A stretch of DNA of 64,000 nucleotides, from the NCBI GenBank assembly GCA_009829735.1, contig CM020618.1, forward strand, positions 22,491,346 to 22,555,345, in the 5' to 3' direction. Positions 22,626-32,890 of the stretch are shown piece by piece. Position 1 is the first letter of the stretch. Each line of letters starts with the position of its first letter. A program made the translations under genes and the position numbers. The notes under the pieces were generated by a model, which did not search any database, was not told the DNA's origin, and saw only the letters and a program-made list of their open reading frames with translations. This stretch comes from Pyropia yezoensis (Eukaryota > Rhodophyta > Bangiophyceae > Bangiales > Bangiaceae).

Positions 22626-23811
22626 AGAGTGTTTCCAACAACGTCACGACGATCCCGATACCATCTCACGCCAATCTGAATTGAAGCAGCCACGTAGGCG
22701 CTGCTGAGTGGAGGAGCGTGGCAAAAGCCGATATATGCAATGGAGTTGCTGGATCACAGGGGCTACATGATTTTAAGTCGGGACAGCTGGCCTTCACGAT
22801 AGCAACTGGCTTTCCGCTGCCGCAAATCAGAAGTGGGGAGGGTTCGCTGTCGCCTATTGCGTGTTCGAGGGTATTATTCAACCTGGGGCAAGCTCCCCCC
22901 CGAAGACAGGTGCAAGGCTCGAGAACGAGGAAACATTGTCGACTCTTCTGCTGAACAAGCGAGACACGCAGCACAAAGCAAGGCAATCTCGTGTATCTCG
23001 TCCATACTTTTGTCGAACGTTGCCTAATATGACTGTGCAATGCGACTCTTCTTGCCAAGTGCAGTCCAAACTCGCTCCAATATTTCTGTCCATATGCGAA
23101 TATACACACTCAAAAGTGTATATAAGTCTGTTTGCGGTCAGTTGGGGTCGTGTCCGACCGTCTCTGTGCAAGGAGCCAATCACCTGACGCGGTTTCCCTC
23201 GACGCGCCCCGCCTGCGATCAGTGTATGCCGGGAACGGACGGTTGTGACCGCTCGGTCCATGAGACAACCGACCACGTCGTTTTCTGCATGGTTGACAGT
23301 TGCACGCTTCCGCGACTCCATGCGGTGTACCGGCGTCGTTTCCGCAACTTTCGCACGCTCTATGAGGCGACCACAGCGCGGAGGCTCCATCGTGCCTCCT
23401 CTTTTTTTTTTTCGAGGCGCGAGGTTGCGCATTCCCCCCCGCCATGCATGGACCCCGCCATGCGAATTATGGTGAACGAGATTCGCCCCCCCCCCCCTCT
23501 CTTTTCTTTACCCCTTGCCGGCGCACGCGGCCCCGGCGTCTCTTGCAGTCCTCCCCGGTCGCGTATCACGTCTCTATGTGCAACTCCGGTGGTTGTCGGT
23601 CGGTTGACCCTCTTCCCAGGCCCGTGCACGCCCCCACCTCGGGTGTCGCGTCTCCGTCTCCACGCTTTACGCGTGCCACCCCCCCGCTCTCCCCTGCGCG
23701 TCGCCAACCAAGCCACCGCCGTCTACGCAGCCGCGCCTTCCCCGACGCCCCCCCTCATCGCCCCACGCCCGCCCCACGGCCGCAGGAGGGTGCCAACAGT
23801 GGACAGGGGCG
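22626..23811 (+). repeat. 1.19-kb dispersed repeat, left copy, cut by the LTR element
   Basis: It begins agagtgtttccaacaacgtc and matches 53726-54911 in inverted orientation over its whole length, with roughly a few per cent difference by eye. It includes the palindromic stretch atatacac..gtgtatat at about 23100-23121 and a C-rich tract near 23490. Both strands show conserved open frames of 110-300 codons, so neither can be trusted. The right end coincides exactly with the first base of the LTR element. Confidence 0.8.
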
Positions 23812-24382
23812 TGTGGTATAAAACTCGATCCTCTCAGACACGTGTCAATATCCCTCGGGGGAAAGGGACAGGTAACACAGAAAGGGGAACTACGAGAATG
23901 GTATGCCTGTTGCCTCACGTGCCTGCTCGCAGAGCAAACAGATACGCACGGTAGTGCACACGGGGAAGAGGAAAGCAAACGCGCAGTTGTCTTTTTCCTG
24001 AGGGCGCGGGCGAAGGGCGCCTCGCTGTCCCTCTTAACGTGCATCTGGGGGAGCCTCGGCACGTTGGCCAGGTAGCCCCCCCATAACCCCGAGTGGCCCC
24101 GACCCGAGTCTAACCTCGTCAGGTCGGGGGCCACTATCACTACTAATTCTATTCCCACTCACTAATCTCACACTCAAATTCTCTCAAATCAAGTCCCTCA
24201 CAAGTATGCAAAAACCCATCAGCAATCCCTCTCTCACGTGTGGATAGCGTAGTCCACCGCATCCCAGTGCCGGGCACGGGCCACGGCCGCCAACCATCAC
24301 CACACGGCGGGCGTGTTCTGGCACCTGGTGCCCTCTGGTTGTAGTCCCGGGTCGGCGCCAAGTCGGGGCCAGGGATGCTACA
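23812..24382 (-). repeat. 3' LTR of the chromovirus
   Basis: 571 bp, paired with 32891-33452. It starts tgtggtataaaactcg on the plus strand and ends agggatgctaca. Read on the minus strand it runs TGTAGC...CCACA. Confidence 0.88.
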
Positions 24383-24397
24383 TAGCTCCCTCCCTAG
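24383..24397 (-). promoter_or_regulatory. Polypurine tract of the chromovirus
   Basis: On the minus strand CTAGGGAGGGAGCTA lies directly inside the 3' LTR, the place and composition expected for the plus-strand primer of an LTR retrotransposon. Confidence 0.65.
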
Positions 24398-24566
24398 TCC
24401 GGCACGTCCTCGGGCCGAACCAGGTGCCACCGTGCACAGGCTCGAGCACGTCCACACCGGTGCCGAGGTCGAGCGTCTTCACCCTGGTCACGATCACCTG
24501 CTCCGGTTCTCTGCCCCCCTTCTCTCCTTCACCTTGGCCCTCGCGTTCCCCCGGAGTCTGGACGTC

Positions 24567-26684
24567 ATGTCCAGTTCCGAGATCCAAGCTGGGCCCGTGG
24601 CTCCGGCGGCGAGTGTTGCGGAGGAGAACTCGGGTAGTCGCGCCCCTCTCCTGCCTCCGGTTCCTCGGGTGTCGATGTCGGCGCCGGTCGCCACGGCGGG
24701 GACGGATCGGGTTCCCCCGGCTTCTGTGATGCACCCGGTCGAGACCCCCCCGGTGGGTCTCCCGGAGATGCTTCTTGGGCAGGACCCTCTGGCGGCCCGG
24801 CGTTACTCCACGGTGGTCGGCAACGCCGGCGCGGCCCAGTGCCAGCAGGATTGCTTGGACCTCTGGCGCAAGGAACTCCAGCGCGGGGTCTTGACAGAGA
24901 TGGATAAGGCTCGTCTTCACACGGCGGACCAGATGCGCCTGGCACAAGACCGCTCCCAGAGCTTCTCGGGTTCCTCTTGGGTTGCTCGTCTGGAGGATCT
25001 CCCCTTCGCGCTGGTGCTGGATCTGCCCTTGACCGAGCGTCGCGTGTCCGCGTCCGTTCTCCGGTGGCCGGAGGAGGAAGGGTACGTCCACCGGGCGCTC
25101 AAGGTCTGGGACGAGGCGCTCAAGGGGTCGGGAAGCCTGAACTGCGACCCCCGTCCGAGCATGGTCGCTCTGGAGCCGCCTTTCCTGACCCGGAAGTACT
25201 CCAAGTTGTCACCGGCACGGGAGCAAGGCGAGCGACGCGGCCGTCAGCGTGACTTCCTCGTGAGCTGCAACCATCAGGAGTTCTGGAAGCTGGATAAGGC
25301 TAACCGGGCGGCGTACTACCCCAAGGTCATCCCGCAGCAGCAGGAAGTCGAGATCCCGGTCGGGTTTGCTCCTTCCAGCATCCCCTTCGCCTGGTACTTC
25401 TTGGACGCCTTGACTCAGGCGTCGATCAAGGGCTTCTTCCACTCGATCCCGTACATGATGTACACGTCCGAGATGACAGTCTTGGCGGCCAACCACTGGC
25501 TTCACGAGGTCTTGGTGTCCAACCGGCTTTGGTTTCTCCCTGACCTCCTGATGGTCTGGATTGTCGACAAGTTGACCGTCGACTTCCTGTGCAGCCAGGA
25601 CGAAGAGTACAAGGGGCTCTTCCAGGCGATGATTGACTTCCGGCGTCTGGTGCCGGTGCATGACCGGAACTTCTTGAACGCGATTGCCGACCAGAACCGC
25701 CCGCGTCGGGATGGCTTCGGTTGGGCGCAGGTGGTCTACCAGTCTTCTCCGGCCAAGGTGCAGCTGGCGACGCCGCTTCCGGCGTGGCCGCAGCTAGGTA
25801 GCTTTCCTGCCCCGGCCGCCCTTGATCTTCTGCCAGTTGGGCCGCCGGTGCAGGAGTCGGGATGGGCCGCGGCGGTCGGTCAGGCGTCTGCGGCGGCTCC
25901 GCTTCCTCCTGTTGCACCTGTCGCCCCGGTGGCCTCGCCTGAACCGTCGCCGGCGCGTTCACGCCCTGTTCCGGCTGTGCCGGTACTTCAAGCTCCTCCG
26001 GCACCGCGCCTGTCTGCGGCGAGTCTGGGGGTGACCGTGCGGTCGCCTACCACTCCGGCCGCTCCGCCTCGGACGCCTTCTTCCAACGCCGGCGGCGCTG
26101 TGCCTCCGCTGGAGTTGGGTACTCCGGTTTCGGGGGCCGTTGTGGACCGTCCGGTGTTGTCATCCTCGGGGCGGTTCGAGATTCCGGCGCCGACTCTGCG
26201 CCTTACCCGCTTCCGGGTGCCTGACTGGTACCTGAACCAAGGTGGCCCGACATGCGACCAGTACGACGTCGGTATGATTGAAGACCAGCTGGGTCGTCTT
26301 CCGGTGCAGGTTGAGGGCGTCGGGTCTTCCCTGGTGCTGGGCACTTACGCCAGCGTCTTGAACAACGTGGTTGACCGGGTGTTTGCTTGCGCGGACAGCG
26401 GCCAGATGTCGAACAGCCCGGTGATTGGCGAACTTCTGGCGACCTTGACGCGGCATGGCTTGGCCCAGCAGTGGTCAGAAACCTTCACTGGCTTCCAGGG
26501 GCGCCGACGGGCATATCTGGATGAGCGGGAGCCCCCGGCAATTACCGGTACTACTCCGATGGCGTCATACCGGGATGCACCGCGTCCACCGCACTACGTC
26601 ATCCCGTCTTCCTCCGGTTCCCGTCGTGCCGCGGAGGCAGCGCTGGAGGACACTCCCGCGGCTCAGCGTCCGCGCCGGGAGTAG
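24567..26684 (+). CDS. Antisense ORF inside the chromovirus, function unknown
   Basis: An uninterrupted frame antisense to gag-pol, between the pol stop and the 3' LTR. The frame opens at 24375 inside the LTR, but the ATG at 24567 (MSSSEIQAGP, 705 codons) looks a better start because the preceding codons cover the polypurine tract. The protein has a Ser/Pro-rich N-terminus, a folded-looking middle (about residues 70-390, rich in Trp, Phe and Leu, with LPDLLMVWIVDKLTVDFL and FAWYFLDALTQASIKGFFHS), a Pro/Ala-rich linker, and a second folded-looking part (FRVPDWYLNQGGPTCDQYDV onward) ending in Ala/Arg. I see no signal peptide, transmembrane span, zinc finger or protease site. Antisense extra frames next to the 3' LTR are known from some plant Ty3/gypsy lineages (Retand/Ogre type); homology to those is not shown here. 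It ends about 145 bp from the end of pol, tail to tail. Confidence 0.65.
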   Translation: MSSSEIQAGPVAPAASVAEENSGSRAPLLPPVPRVSMSAPVATAGTDRVPPASVMHPVETPPVGLPEMLLGQDPLAARRYSTVVGNAGAAQCQQDCLDLWRKELQRGVLTEMDKARLHTADQMRLAQDRSQSFSGSSWVARLEDLPFALVLDLPLTERRVSASVLRWPEEEGYVHRALKVWDEALKGSGSLNCDPRPSMVALEPPFLTRKYSKLSPAREQGERRGRQRDFLVSCNHQEFWKLDKANRAAYYPKVIPQQQEVEIPVGFAPSSIPFAWYFLDALTQASIKGFFHSIPYMMYTSEMTVLAANHWLHEVLVSNRLWFLPDLLMVWIVDKLTVDFLCSQDEEYKGLFQAMIDFRRLVPVHDRNFLNAIADQNRPRRDGFGWAQVVYQSSPAKVQLATPLPAWPQLGSFPAPAALDLLPVGPPVQESGWAAAVGQASAAAPLPPVAPVAPVASPEPSPARSRPVPAVPVLQAPPAPRLSAASLGVTVRSPTTPAAPPRTPSSNAGGAVPPLELGTPVSGAVVDRPVLSSSGRFEIPAPTLRLTRFRVPDWYLNQGGPTCDQYDVGMIEDQLGRLPVQVEGVGSSLVLGTYASVLNNVVDRVFACADSGQMSNSPVIGELLATLTRHGLAQQWSETFTGFQGRRRAYLDEREPPAITGTTPMASYRDAPRPPHYVIPSSSGSRRAAEAALEDTPAAQRPRRE

Positions 26685-26829
26685 TAGTTGGAGGCAAGGA
26701 GGGTGAGGGTCTTGGGAGAAGCGACGAGGGAAGAGGCGGAGAGAAGGGTTGCCCGAGCGGGTGCTTGTTTTCCTTGATTGTTCCATGCTTGTATTGCGTG
26801 TTCTCCTTGATATACCCGTTCCCTTCTTC

Positions 26830-29800
26830 TCAATCCTCTTGTTCCGCATCCGTTGCGGATGAACTCGGCTCGTCCCGAGGGTCTTGGTTGGCCCCATCCT
26901 CTTGGTCCTCCTCCGAGTCCGACTCCAGAATCTTACCGGCTCTGGCCACTGGAGTGCCCTCTATCCCGTTCCGTCGCGTGTAGGCACAGACATCCGCGAT
27001 GGGTAGCCGGTTTGAGGGTTCCCAGGTATCATCTGCCGGGTTAAAACCGAACCAGCGTACTCGCAGGTACAGGCGTCCGTCTCTCCAGGCATGGTCCACA
27101 AACTTGACGTAGACATATTCCCGACCTTCTTCTTGGGATAGCCAGGGTACTGCGGCCCGCTTGCGCCGGGTCAAGTCCCGTTGGCTTGGCGGTGGAGCTC
27201 GGGTGACATGGTCGCTGCTCACGCGGTACGGGGAGCCATCCACGTCTAGAAGAAAGGTCCAACCGTCCGTATTCAGGATCTCATAAGGTCCATCCGCCTT
27301 CGAGTCCAGCTTCCCCCGGGTCTTGCTATGGTTGTCCACAAAAACCCAGTCGCCACCACCCAGTTCCTTGTTCTTTTCCCGAACGCCCTTGTCATAGCCC
27401 CGCTTGTATCGCTCCTGGGTCTTCGAGATTGACTCCTTGACTCTTGGGAGCAGGAGCTTCAGTTGTTCCAGGAACTCATCCTTTGCCTTGGGACCTGACT
27501 TCAGTGCAGGCTGGAGACCGTCTGGTATTCTTTCCAGGGAGAAGTTGGTCAGCCGCCTTGGGGTGACAAAGTCGAGTGGAGCGACCCCCGTTGTCCGGTG
27601 AACTCGGGAGTTGTAGGCTAGAGTGAGGACAGCTAGGAGCTCGTCCCAGTCTTCTTGGTGCTCCTCCACGTAGTGCCGTAGCATGTCTACTAGGGTCCGG
27701 TTGAATCGTTCCACCTGGCCGTTCGATTGAGGGTGGTACGTCGTAGTGTACAAGTTCTTGATGCCCATCAGGTCACAGACTCCTTGGAAGAACAGGGATG
27801 CAAACTGGGGACCGTTGTCGGTTAAGACGGAGTCTGGAGGGCCGTAGGCAGCTATCCAGTACTCGCAGAAGGCTGACGTGACATCCAGAGCCGTGATGGT
27901 CCTCAGCGGGATTGCTCGAGTGAACTTGGAGAACCGGTCACATATGATGAGCAGGTATATGTTGCCACTGGATGTTTCAGGTAGGGGCCCCAGGATGTCC
28001 ATGCTTAAGCTTGCAAAGGGCTCCGCCGCAGGGAATAGGCGTAGCTTAGAAGTCTTCTTCCTCTGGGACAACCGGTTCCTTGCACACGAAACACAAGCCT
28101 CCAGGTACTTATGGACGTCACTGGCCATGGTTTCCCCGGAATAGTGTCGTCTCATGGAAGCATACATCCGATTGATACCAGAATGTCCGGCCTGGGGAGA
28201 CGAGTGCTCCAGGCGTAGGATGTCAGCTCGTAGGCCCCGGGGTACGTAGACTTGAGTGGCCCCATCGAAGGGTGACACCCGTACTAGGAGTCCGTCCGTA
28301 GACTCGGAGAAACGACTGTTCCGGTTCAGGTCGATTTGGTGGCGAAGCTCCAAGCATTGAGGATCCGTCAGTTGTGCCTCCAGCATCCGGTGAATGGTCA
28401 CCGGTTGATGAGCTTCAGGTGTCTCATACAGGGGAGCGTGCCAGCCACGTCCGACATTCGGGAGGATGAAGCAAGGTATTTCCTCCGGGATAGGACCGGT
28501 ATCGGCTGCAGGAGTCTCCAGCCGGGACATGGTGTCGGCGCAGTGGTGCTCCCTCCCTGCTCTGGTGCACACCTTGTACTTGAACTCCGAAAGGCGTAGG
28601 CGCCACCGGGCGACCCTTCCTTGACTGCTGTCCATACATAGCAGCCACCTTAGGCTGGCGTGGTCCGTCCGGATGAGGAACTCTTGTCCTTCAAGATATG
28701 GCCGTATCAGGAAGCAAGCCCAGACGACTGCCAAGCACTCGCGCTCAGTCGTGGAATAGTTCTTCTCAGCTGGAGTCAAGACGCGACTGTAGTAACCTAT
28801 CGGGAGAAAGTGCCCATCAGGTTGCTGCTGGAGTATTGAGCACCCCACCTGGACGCCACAGGCATCCGTCTCCAGAACAAACTGGCCCTCCCGCTTGGGT
28901 AACGCCAGTACTGGAGTGGTGGTCAGGCGCTTCTTGAGCTCTTCGAAGGCCGCGGTCTGCTTCTCGTCGATCACCGGGAGTTGTGCGGGAAGCTTCTTGC
29001 TGGTCAGCTTGGTCAGTGGCCGGGCAATCAGAGCATAGTCCCGTACGAACCGGCGATAGACGTTGCACATACCCAGGAAGCTCTTGAGTTCCGTCTGGGT
29101 TTTGGGTTGCCGTGCATGCCGGAGGGCCTTGATGTTCTTCTCATTGACTCGGAGCTCCCCCGGACTCAGCACATGCCCCAGATACTCCACCTCAGTCTCA
29201 AACAGGTGGCACTTCTTGGCCTTGAGGGTAACTCCAGCCTTGGACAGGGGGGCCAGGACCTCCCGAAGGTGCTCCAGGTGTTCCGCTGGGGTCTTGGAGA
29301 AAACGATAATGTCATCCAGGTAGACCAAACATGTTCTCCACCTTAGCCCGGACAGGATGATGTCGATGGCTCTTTGGAAGGTCGCCGGAGCATTGGTGAG
29401 ACCAAAAGGAAGACGCTTGCACCGGAATAGTCCCAGGTGGCACGTGAAGGTGGTCTTGTCCTTGTCCTCGTCAGCAAGAGGGATCTGCCAGTACCCGGCA
29501 TTACAATCCAGCGTCGAGAAGAGGGTGGCATCACCAAGAAAGTCGAGGCAATCATCCATCCGGGGTATCGGGTATACGTCCTTGACTGTCATCTCGTTCA
29601 GGCGCCGGTAGTCAACGCAGAAACGGAAGTGACCGCCGGTTTTCGGGACGACTACCACCGGGAAAGCCCACTCGCCATCAGACGGCTCGATAACATCCAT
29701 CTTGAGCATCTTTTTAACCTGCTTCTCAATCTCATCCCGGCGATGAGGTCCAGCCCGATATGGTTGCATGTGCACTGGCTTAGCTTCCGGCTTGAGTTGA

Positions 29801-30693
29801 ATCCGGTGTAGAGTGGCGTCCATCTTGCCCAGCTCTCCCGACCACAGGTGCCGATATTCCTGGAGAAGCTTCTCCAGTGCCTCCTTCAAGTCGGGAGGGA
29901 CATTTTCTTGCTTGACCTTCGGCGTCCCGGGTGGTGCTTGTTCGGGCTTCGGAGTAGCGCTGCCAGCCTGCTCTTGTTTCGGAGGTACGTCTAAGGCCGT
30001 CAAGTTGGATGCCAGTTCTTGTTGCAGGTTCAGGAGGTCTTCCTTGCTCATAGGACGGGCGGATCCCCGGTAAGGCTCTGCTGTACCAACTCGGGTGCCC
30101 TTGGCGAGGGTTATTGGCTTCCAGCTCACGTTGACGATTAGCACCGGGAACGGGGTGTGCCTTTCTACCTTCTTGTGATGTCCGTGGGCCAAGTATAACC
30201 GGTGTTTCGCCAGAAATTCCTTACGTCCGTAGATCAGGCATTGACCTGCAATCCGGGTCGTTACTTGAACCTTGGTCTCCGAGCAAGGAGGTAGGAGCAC
30301 CGGTTTGAAGAGAATCAAGGTAGAGGGTGGGATGCGTTCCTTCTTGTTCTTGACTACACGAACCTTGGCGTCCACATGCTCCAATACCGGTGACACAAAC
30401 CCATGGTTGAACTGGACCTTCCCTTCTCCGGGTAGGATGCTCTTGACATGCTGCTTCTGGAAGTCCCAGCCTAGGATGAGGGGGACTGATAGGGTCTTGA
30501 CTACTAGAAAGGGAAAAAGCATTGGTTCATTGTTGACATAGATGGCGACAGGAAGACGGCCAAGCGGTCGTAGGGGTCGACCCGAAGCGTCGACGATATG
30601 GGTCCGGGTAGGCGCTCTCCAGGCATGTCGACGCCAGCCCGGAGGTAACAGGTTCTCAGTGATGACGCTTGGTCCGGCTCCCGTGTCAACCAC
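26830..30693 (-). CDS. pol: Chromovirus pol: protease, RT, RNase H, integrase, chromodomain
   Basis: 1287 open codons. The N-terminus carries the aspartic protease site VDTGAGPSVI. Reverse transcriptase follows, with LPFGLTNAPATFQR and the YLDD box at 458-461 (LVYLDDIIVFS). RNase H begins near residue 610 (VLETDACGVQVG). Integrase has a His/Cys zinc-binding region (EACVSCARNR) and the core residues in LSMDILGPLP, VLTDNGPQF and HPQSNGQVERFNRTL. The C-terminus is a chromodomain (VKFVDHAWRDGRLYLRVRWF then DDTWEPSNRLP), which places it among chromoviruses; such domains guide integration to particular chromatin. It is in a different phase from gag, so a frameshift or separate initiation, as known in this family, would be used. 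The ATG at 30693 may not be the true start, as it falls at the protease site. Confidence 0.93.
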   Translation of the reverse strand: MVDTGAGPSVITENLLPPGWRRHAWRAPTRTHIVDASGRPLRPLGRLPVAIYVNNEPMLFPFLVVKTLSVPLILGWDFQKQHVKSILPGEGKVQFNHGFVSPVLEHVDAKVRVVKNKKERIPPSTLILFKPVLLPPCSETKVQVTTRIAGQCLIYGRKEFLAKHRLYLAHGHHKKVERHTPFPVLIVNVSWKPITLAKGTRVGTAEPYRGSARPMSKEDLLNLQQELASNLTALDVPPKQEQAGSATPKPEQAPPGTPKVKQENVPPDLKEALEKLLQEYRHLWSGELGKMDATLHRIQLKPEAKPVHMQPYRAGPHRRDEIEKQVKKMLKMDVIEPSDGEWAFPVVVVPKTGGHFRFCVDYRRLNEMTVKDVYPIPRMDDCLDFLGDATLFSTLDCNAGYWQIPLADEDKDKTTFTCHLGLFRCKRLPFGLTNAPATFQRAIDIILSGLRWRTCLVYLDDIIVFSKTPAEHLEHLREVLAPLSKAGVTLKAKKCHLFETEVEYLGHVLSPGELRVNEKNIKALRHARQPKTQTELKSFLGMCNVYRRFVRDYALIARPLTKLTSKKLPAQLPVIDEKQTAAFEELKKRLTTTPVLALPKREGQFVLETDACGVQVGCSILQQQPDGHFLPIGYYSRVLTPAEKNYSTTERECLAVVWACFLIRPYLEGQEFLIRTDHASLRWLLCMDSSQGRVARWRLRLSEFKYKVCTRAGREHHCADTMSRLETPAADTGPIPEEIPCFILPNVGRGWHAPLYETPEAHQPVTIHRMLEAQLTDPQCLELRHQIDLNRNSRFSESTDGLLVRVSPFDGATQVYVPRGLRADILRLEHSSPQAGHSGINRMYASMRRHYSGETMASDVHKYLEACVSCARNRLSQRKKTSKLRLFPAAEPFASLSMDILGPLPETSSGNIYLLIICDRFSKFTRAIPLRTITALDVTSAFCEYWIAAYGPPDSVLTDNGPQFASLFFQGVCDLMGIKNLYTTTYHPQSNGQVERFNRTLVDMLRHYVEEHQEDWDELLAVLTLAYNSRVHRTTGVAPLDFVTPRRLTNFSLERIPDGLQPALKSGPKAKDEFLEQLKLLLPRVKESISKTQERYKRGYDKGVREKNKELGGGDWVFVDNHSKTRGKLDSKADGPYEILNTDGWTFLLDVDGSPYRVSSDHVTRAPPPSQRDLTRRKRAAVPWLSQEEGREYVYVKFVDHAWRDGRLYLRVRWFGFNPADDTWEPSNRLPIADVCAYTRRNGIEGTPVARAGKILESDSEEDQEDGANQDPRDEPSSSATDAEQED

Positions 30694-30925
30694 CGGCGTA
30701 ACAGCTTGGGGGAGGCATCCCCCACACGCATACGAGCACTAATCTTGAGGTTTTCCTTACGCAGGACAAGCAAGGTCCCCTTGAACAAACAGGGTGTCCA
30801 GGCGGCTACCAGTTGAGCAGGTAACTGCCGTCCTTTCTCCCGGCACGCAAGGGGAGAACGGGTAGAAGTACCCTGCCGTCGGAGGTTCGGGAAGACACTT
30901 GGGGAGAGCTCCTGCCCTACTCGTT

Positions 30926-32680
30926 TCACGGGTCCGAGGAGTCCTTAGAGGTTTCGGTCTCCAAGTCAAAGTCCGTAGGAGCTTCCCTTGCCAGAGCCTC
31001 CGTGATGCTCTGTAAGGTTGCCACCCGGATTGCGTGTACCTGTGCCTTCTCCATCTTGGAGGGTGCTCGCCGGTCAGTCCAGTTGACCGCCTTTGCAAAC
31101 ACCAGTCCTTGACGCTTGAGTTTCTCCTGGAGATCCTTGGGAATGGTCGGGCACTGGTAGGACATGTGGTCCTCCTTCTGGCACAGCCAGCAAGACAGGA
31201 ACCGCTAGTTCTTGACCTGCCTGGGGGCGACCAGGGAAGGTTGCTCCTTAGAAACGAAGCCGCCCCACTTGTCCCCTGACCCCACGGGTGAGGCCTCGCC
31301 AACTGCGAGTACCGGTACAGGGCTATCACCTTCCTTATACTTGTCGGGTCCGGGACGAACTCGCGACAACGGCTTGGGAGTTGATACCGTGGGAGCTTAG
31401 AGGGCCTTGGCTTGCAGGTACTTGCCCTTGGTGTAGGCCATCAACTGCTGGAAGGTATGTTCTTGATGTTCCTGGTTGTAGTTCTCCGCATCCACTTGAA
31501 GATATTCAGGAAGCCCTTCCGAGATGATCATCTTGAGCCTGTCCTCAGGGTAAACGTTGCCACAAGCCTCGCTCATCTCTCGGACACGACGGGCGAAGGC
31601 CTCTGGAGTCTCTTATCTCTCCATGGTTGCCCGGTTCAACCTGCCGACTGCCTCACGCAGGGAGTCCGCGTCAGCGTGGTTGGACAGGAGCCAGTTAACC
31701 GCTTCCGGATAGCTCCCAACGGTGCGCCCGACAATGTGTCCGGCAGAGTTTGGTAGAACCTGTGCAAACCGCTGTTCCGCTTCTCCGGTCATGAAGATAA
31801 CCAGGAGGTAGAGAGCCTTGCCCTCGAACACATCGTTGTCGTTGCATGCCTTGACAAACCGGCGCAGGAAGGCAAAGATAAGCGCCGTTCTCTTCCCGGA
31901 AAACTTAGGATGTCTCCCGAAGCTCGGCTGCATTCGCCGGTTCAGGGATGCCATCTTCTTGGCCATTTTCCGGGTGTAGTAACCTTGGTCTTGGTTCTCC
32001 AGCCGGTAGTTGCCCCAATACGTGACCTTGTTCAGAGTGGCATCTCCCTCTTGGTGGGCAGGGAGGTCAAACTCGACTAGCCTGCGCCGGGTGGGACCAG
32101 GAGATGCGTCCCAGTCATATCCCTCCTCAGAGCTGGCGGAACTGGTCTCGCTGGTACTAGAGCGACGACGACGACGCCGACGCCTCCGGCTGCTCCGGTT
32201 ACCGGTCTTGGAGCTCCCCGCCCCATAGGATGCAAGGAGGGGAAAAACTTGGCCGGTCCCAGGAGTCGAGGTCTCAGGGTGACCCGTAGAATCAGTTACA
32301 GCGGTGCCTCTGGCACTGCTAGTGCCCACAGGGAGAGGTGTATACACCCAGCTGCCATGTGTGGGTCCAGGAGTAAACACACCAGGGGCTATCCCTAGAG
32401 GTTGAGGAGTAGAACTGACAGGAGTGAGACGTCTGCTGCGAGCGGACTCACACGCCGTTGACCCCGGGGTGGCTCCCACAGGAGGAACAGCCGGAGGAAC
32501 GGTAGCAGGAGGTACTTGGCCGCCTGTAGACTCCAGTACTCTACCGGATGTCACACCCAGGTCTGCTTCACCCGTAGGGAGAACGCCGGGTTGGGCACCG
32601 TCCCCTGCGGTGACCAGGGATGCGTCAAGGGACGCTGAGTCTACTCCTTCGGGCACCGTCGTGCCAGGGAGGGTAGCCAT
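30926..32680 (-). pseudogene. gag: Chromovirus gag, interrupted
   Basis: The frame starts plausibly at the ATG at 32680 (MATLPGTTVPEGVDS), preferred over 32740 because the earlier codons are close to the LTR leader. The N-terminal third is Thr/Pro/Ser-rich. The capsid-like core follows (for example GRHPKFSGKRTALIFAFLRR and YLLVIFMTGEAEQRFAQVL). Near the C-terminus, at about 31160-31200, there is a nucleocapsid zinc knuckle of the form CX2CX4HX4C (CWLCQKEDHMSYQC). The coding frame has about three breaks along this stretch. It lies directly downstream of the 5' LTR and upstream of pol. Confidence 0.8.
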
Positions 32681-32861
32681 GTTGGTCTCTTGACTGCCAC
32701 AGTCCAGTTGCCTTCGTGTCCAAAGATCGTAAGACCACAAGAGAGGGGTTGGGGAGCCAGGAAAGGGGTTCCCGTGAACGGGTGCAAATAACTCCCAAAC
32801 CAGAGAAAGAGACAGAACAGGAACAACCCAACCGCTCCTCCCAAATGTATCTTCTCAAACA

Positions 32862-32890
32862 CTCCAATCCCCTGCTGCTCCACCAAAATG
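32862..32890 (-). promoter_or_regulatory. Likely primer-binding site next to 5' LTR
   Basis: On the minus strand the 5' LTR end CCACA is followed by CATTT and then TGGTGGAGCAGCAGGGG. A TGG within a few bases of the LTR is typical, as it pairs with the CCA end of a tRNA. I cannot name the tRNA. Confidence 0.45.

Noticed and set aside
23220-23400. Cys/His pattern (CDQC ... ETTDHVVFC) in the 1.19-kb repeat, like the C-terminal finger of LINE proteins
   Set aside because: Both strands are equally open in both repeat copies, no reverse transcriptase lies upstream, and one short Cys/His pattern is not enough for a LINE call.
24567-26684. Reading the antisense frame as an envelope gene
   Set aside because: No signal peptide, membrane span or cleavage site is visible, and the orientation is opposite to the element's genes.
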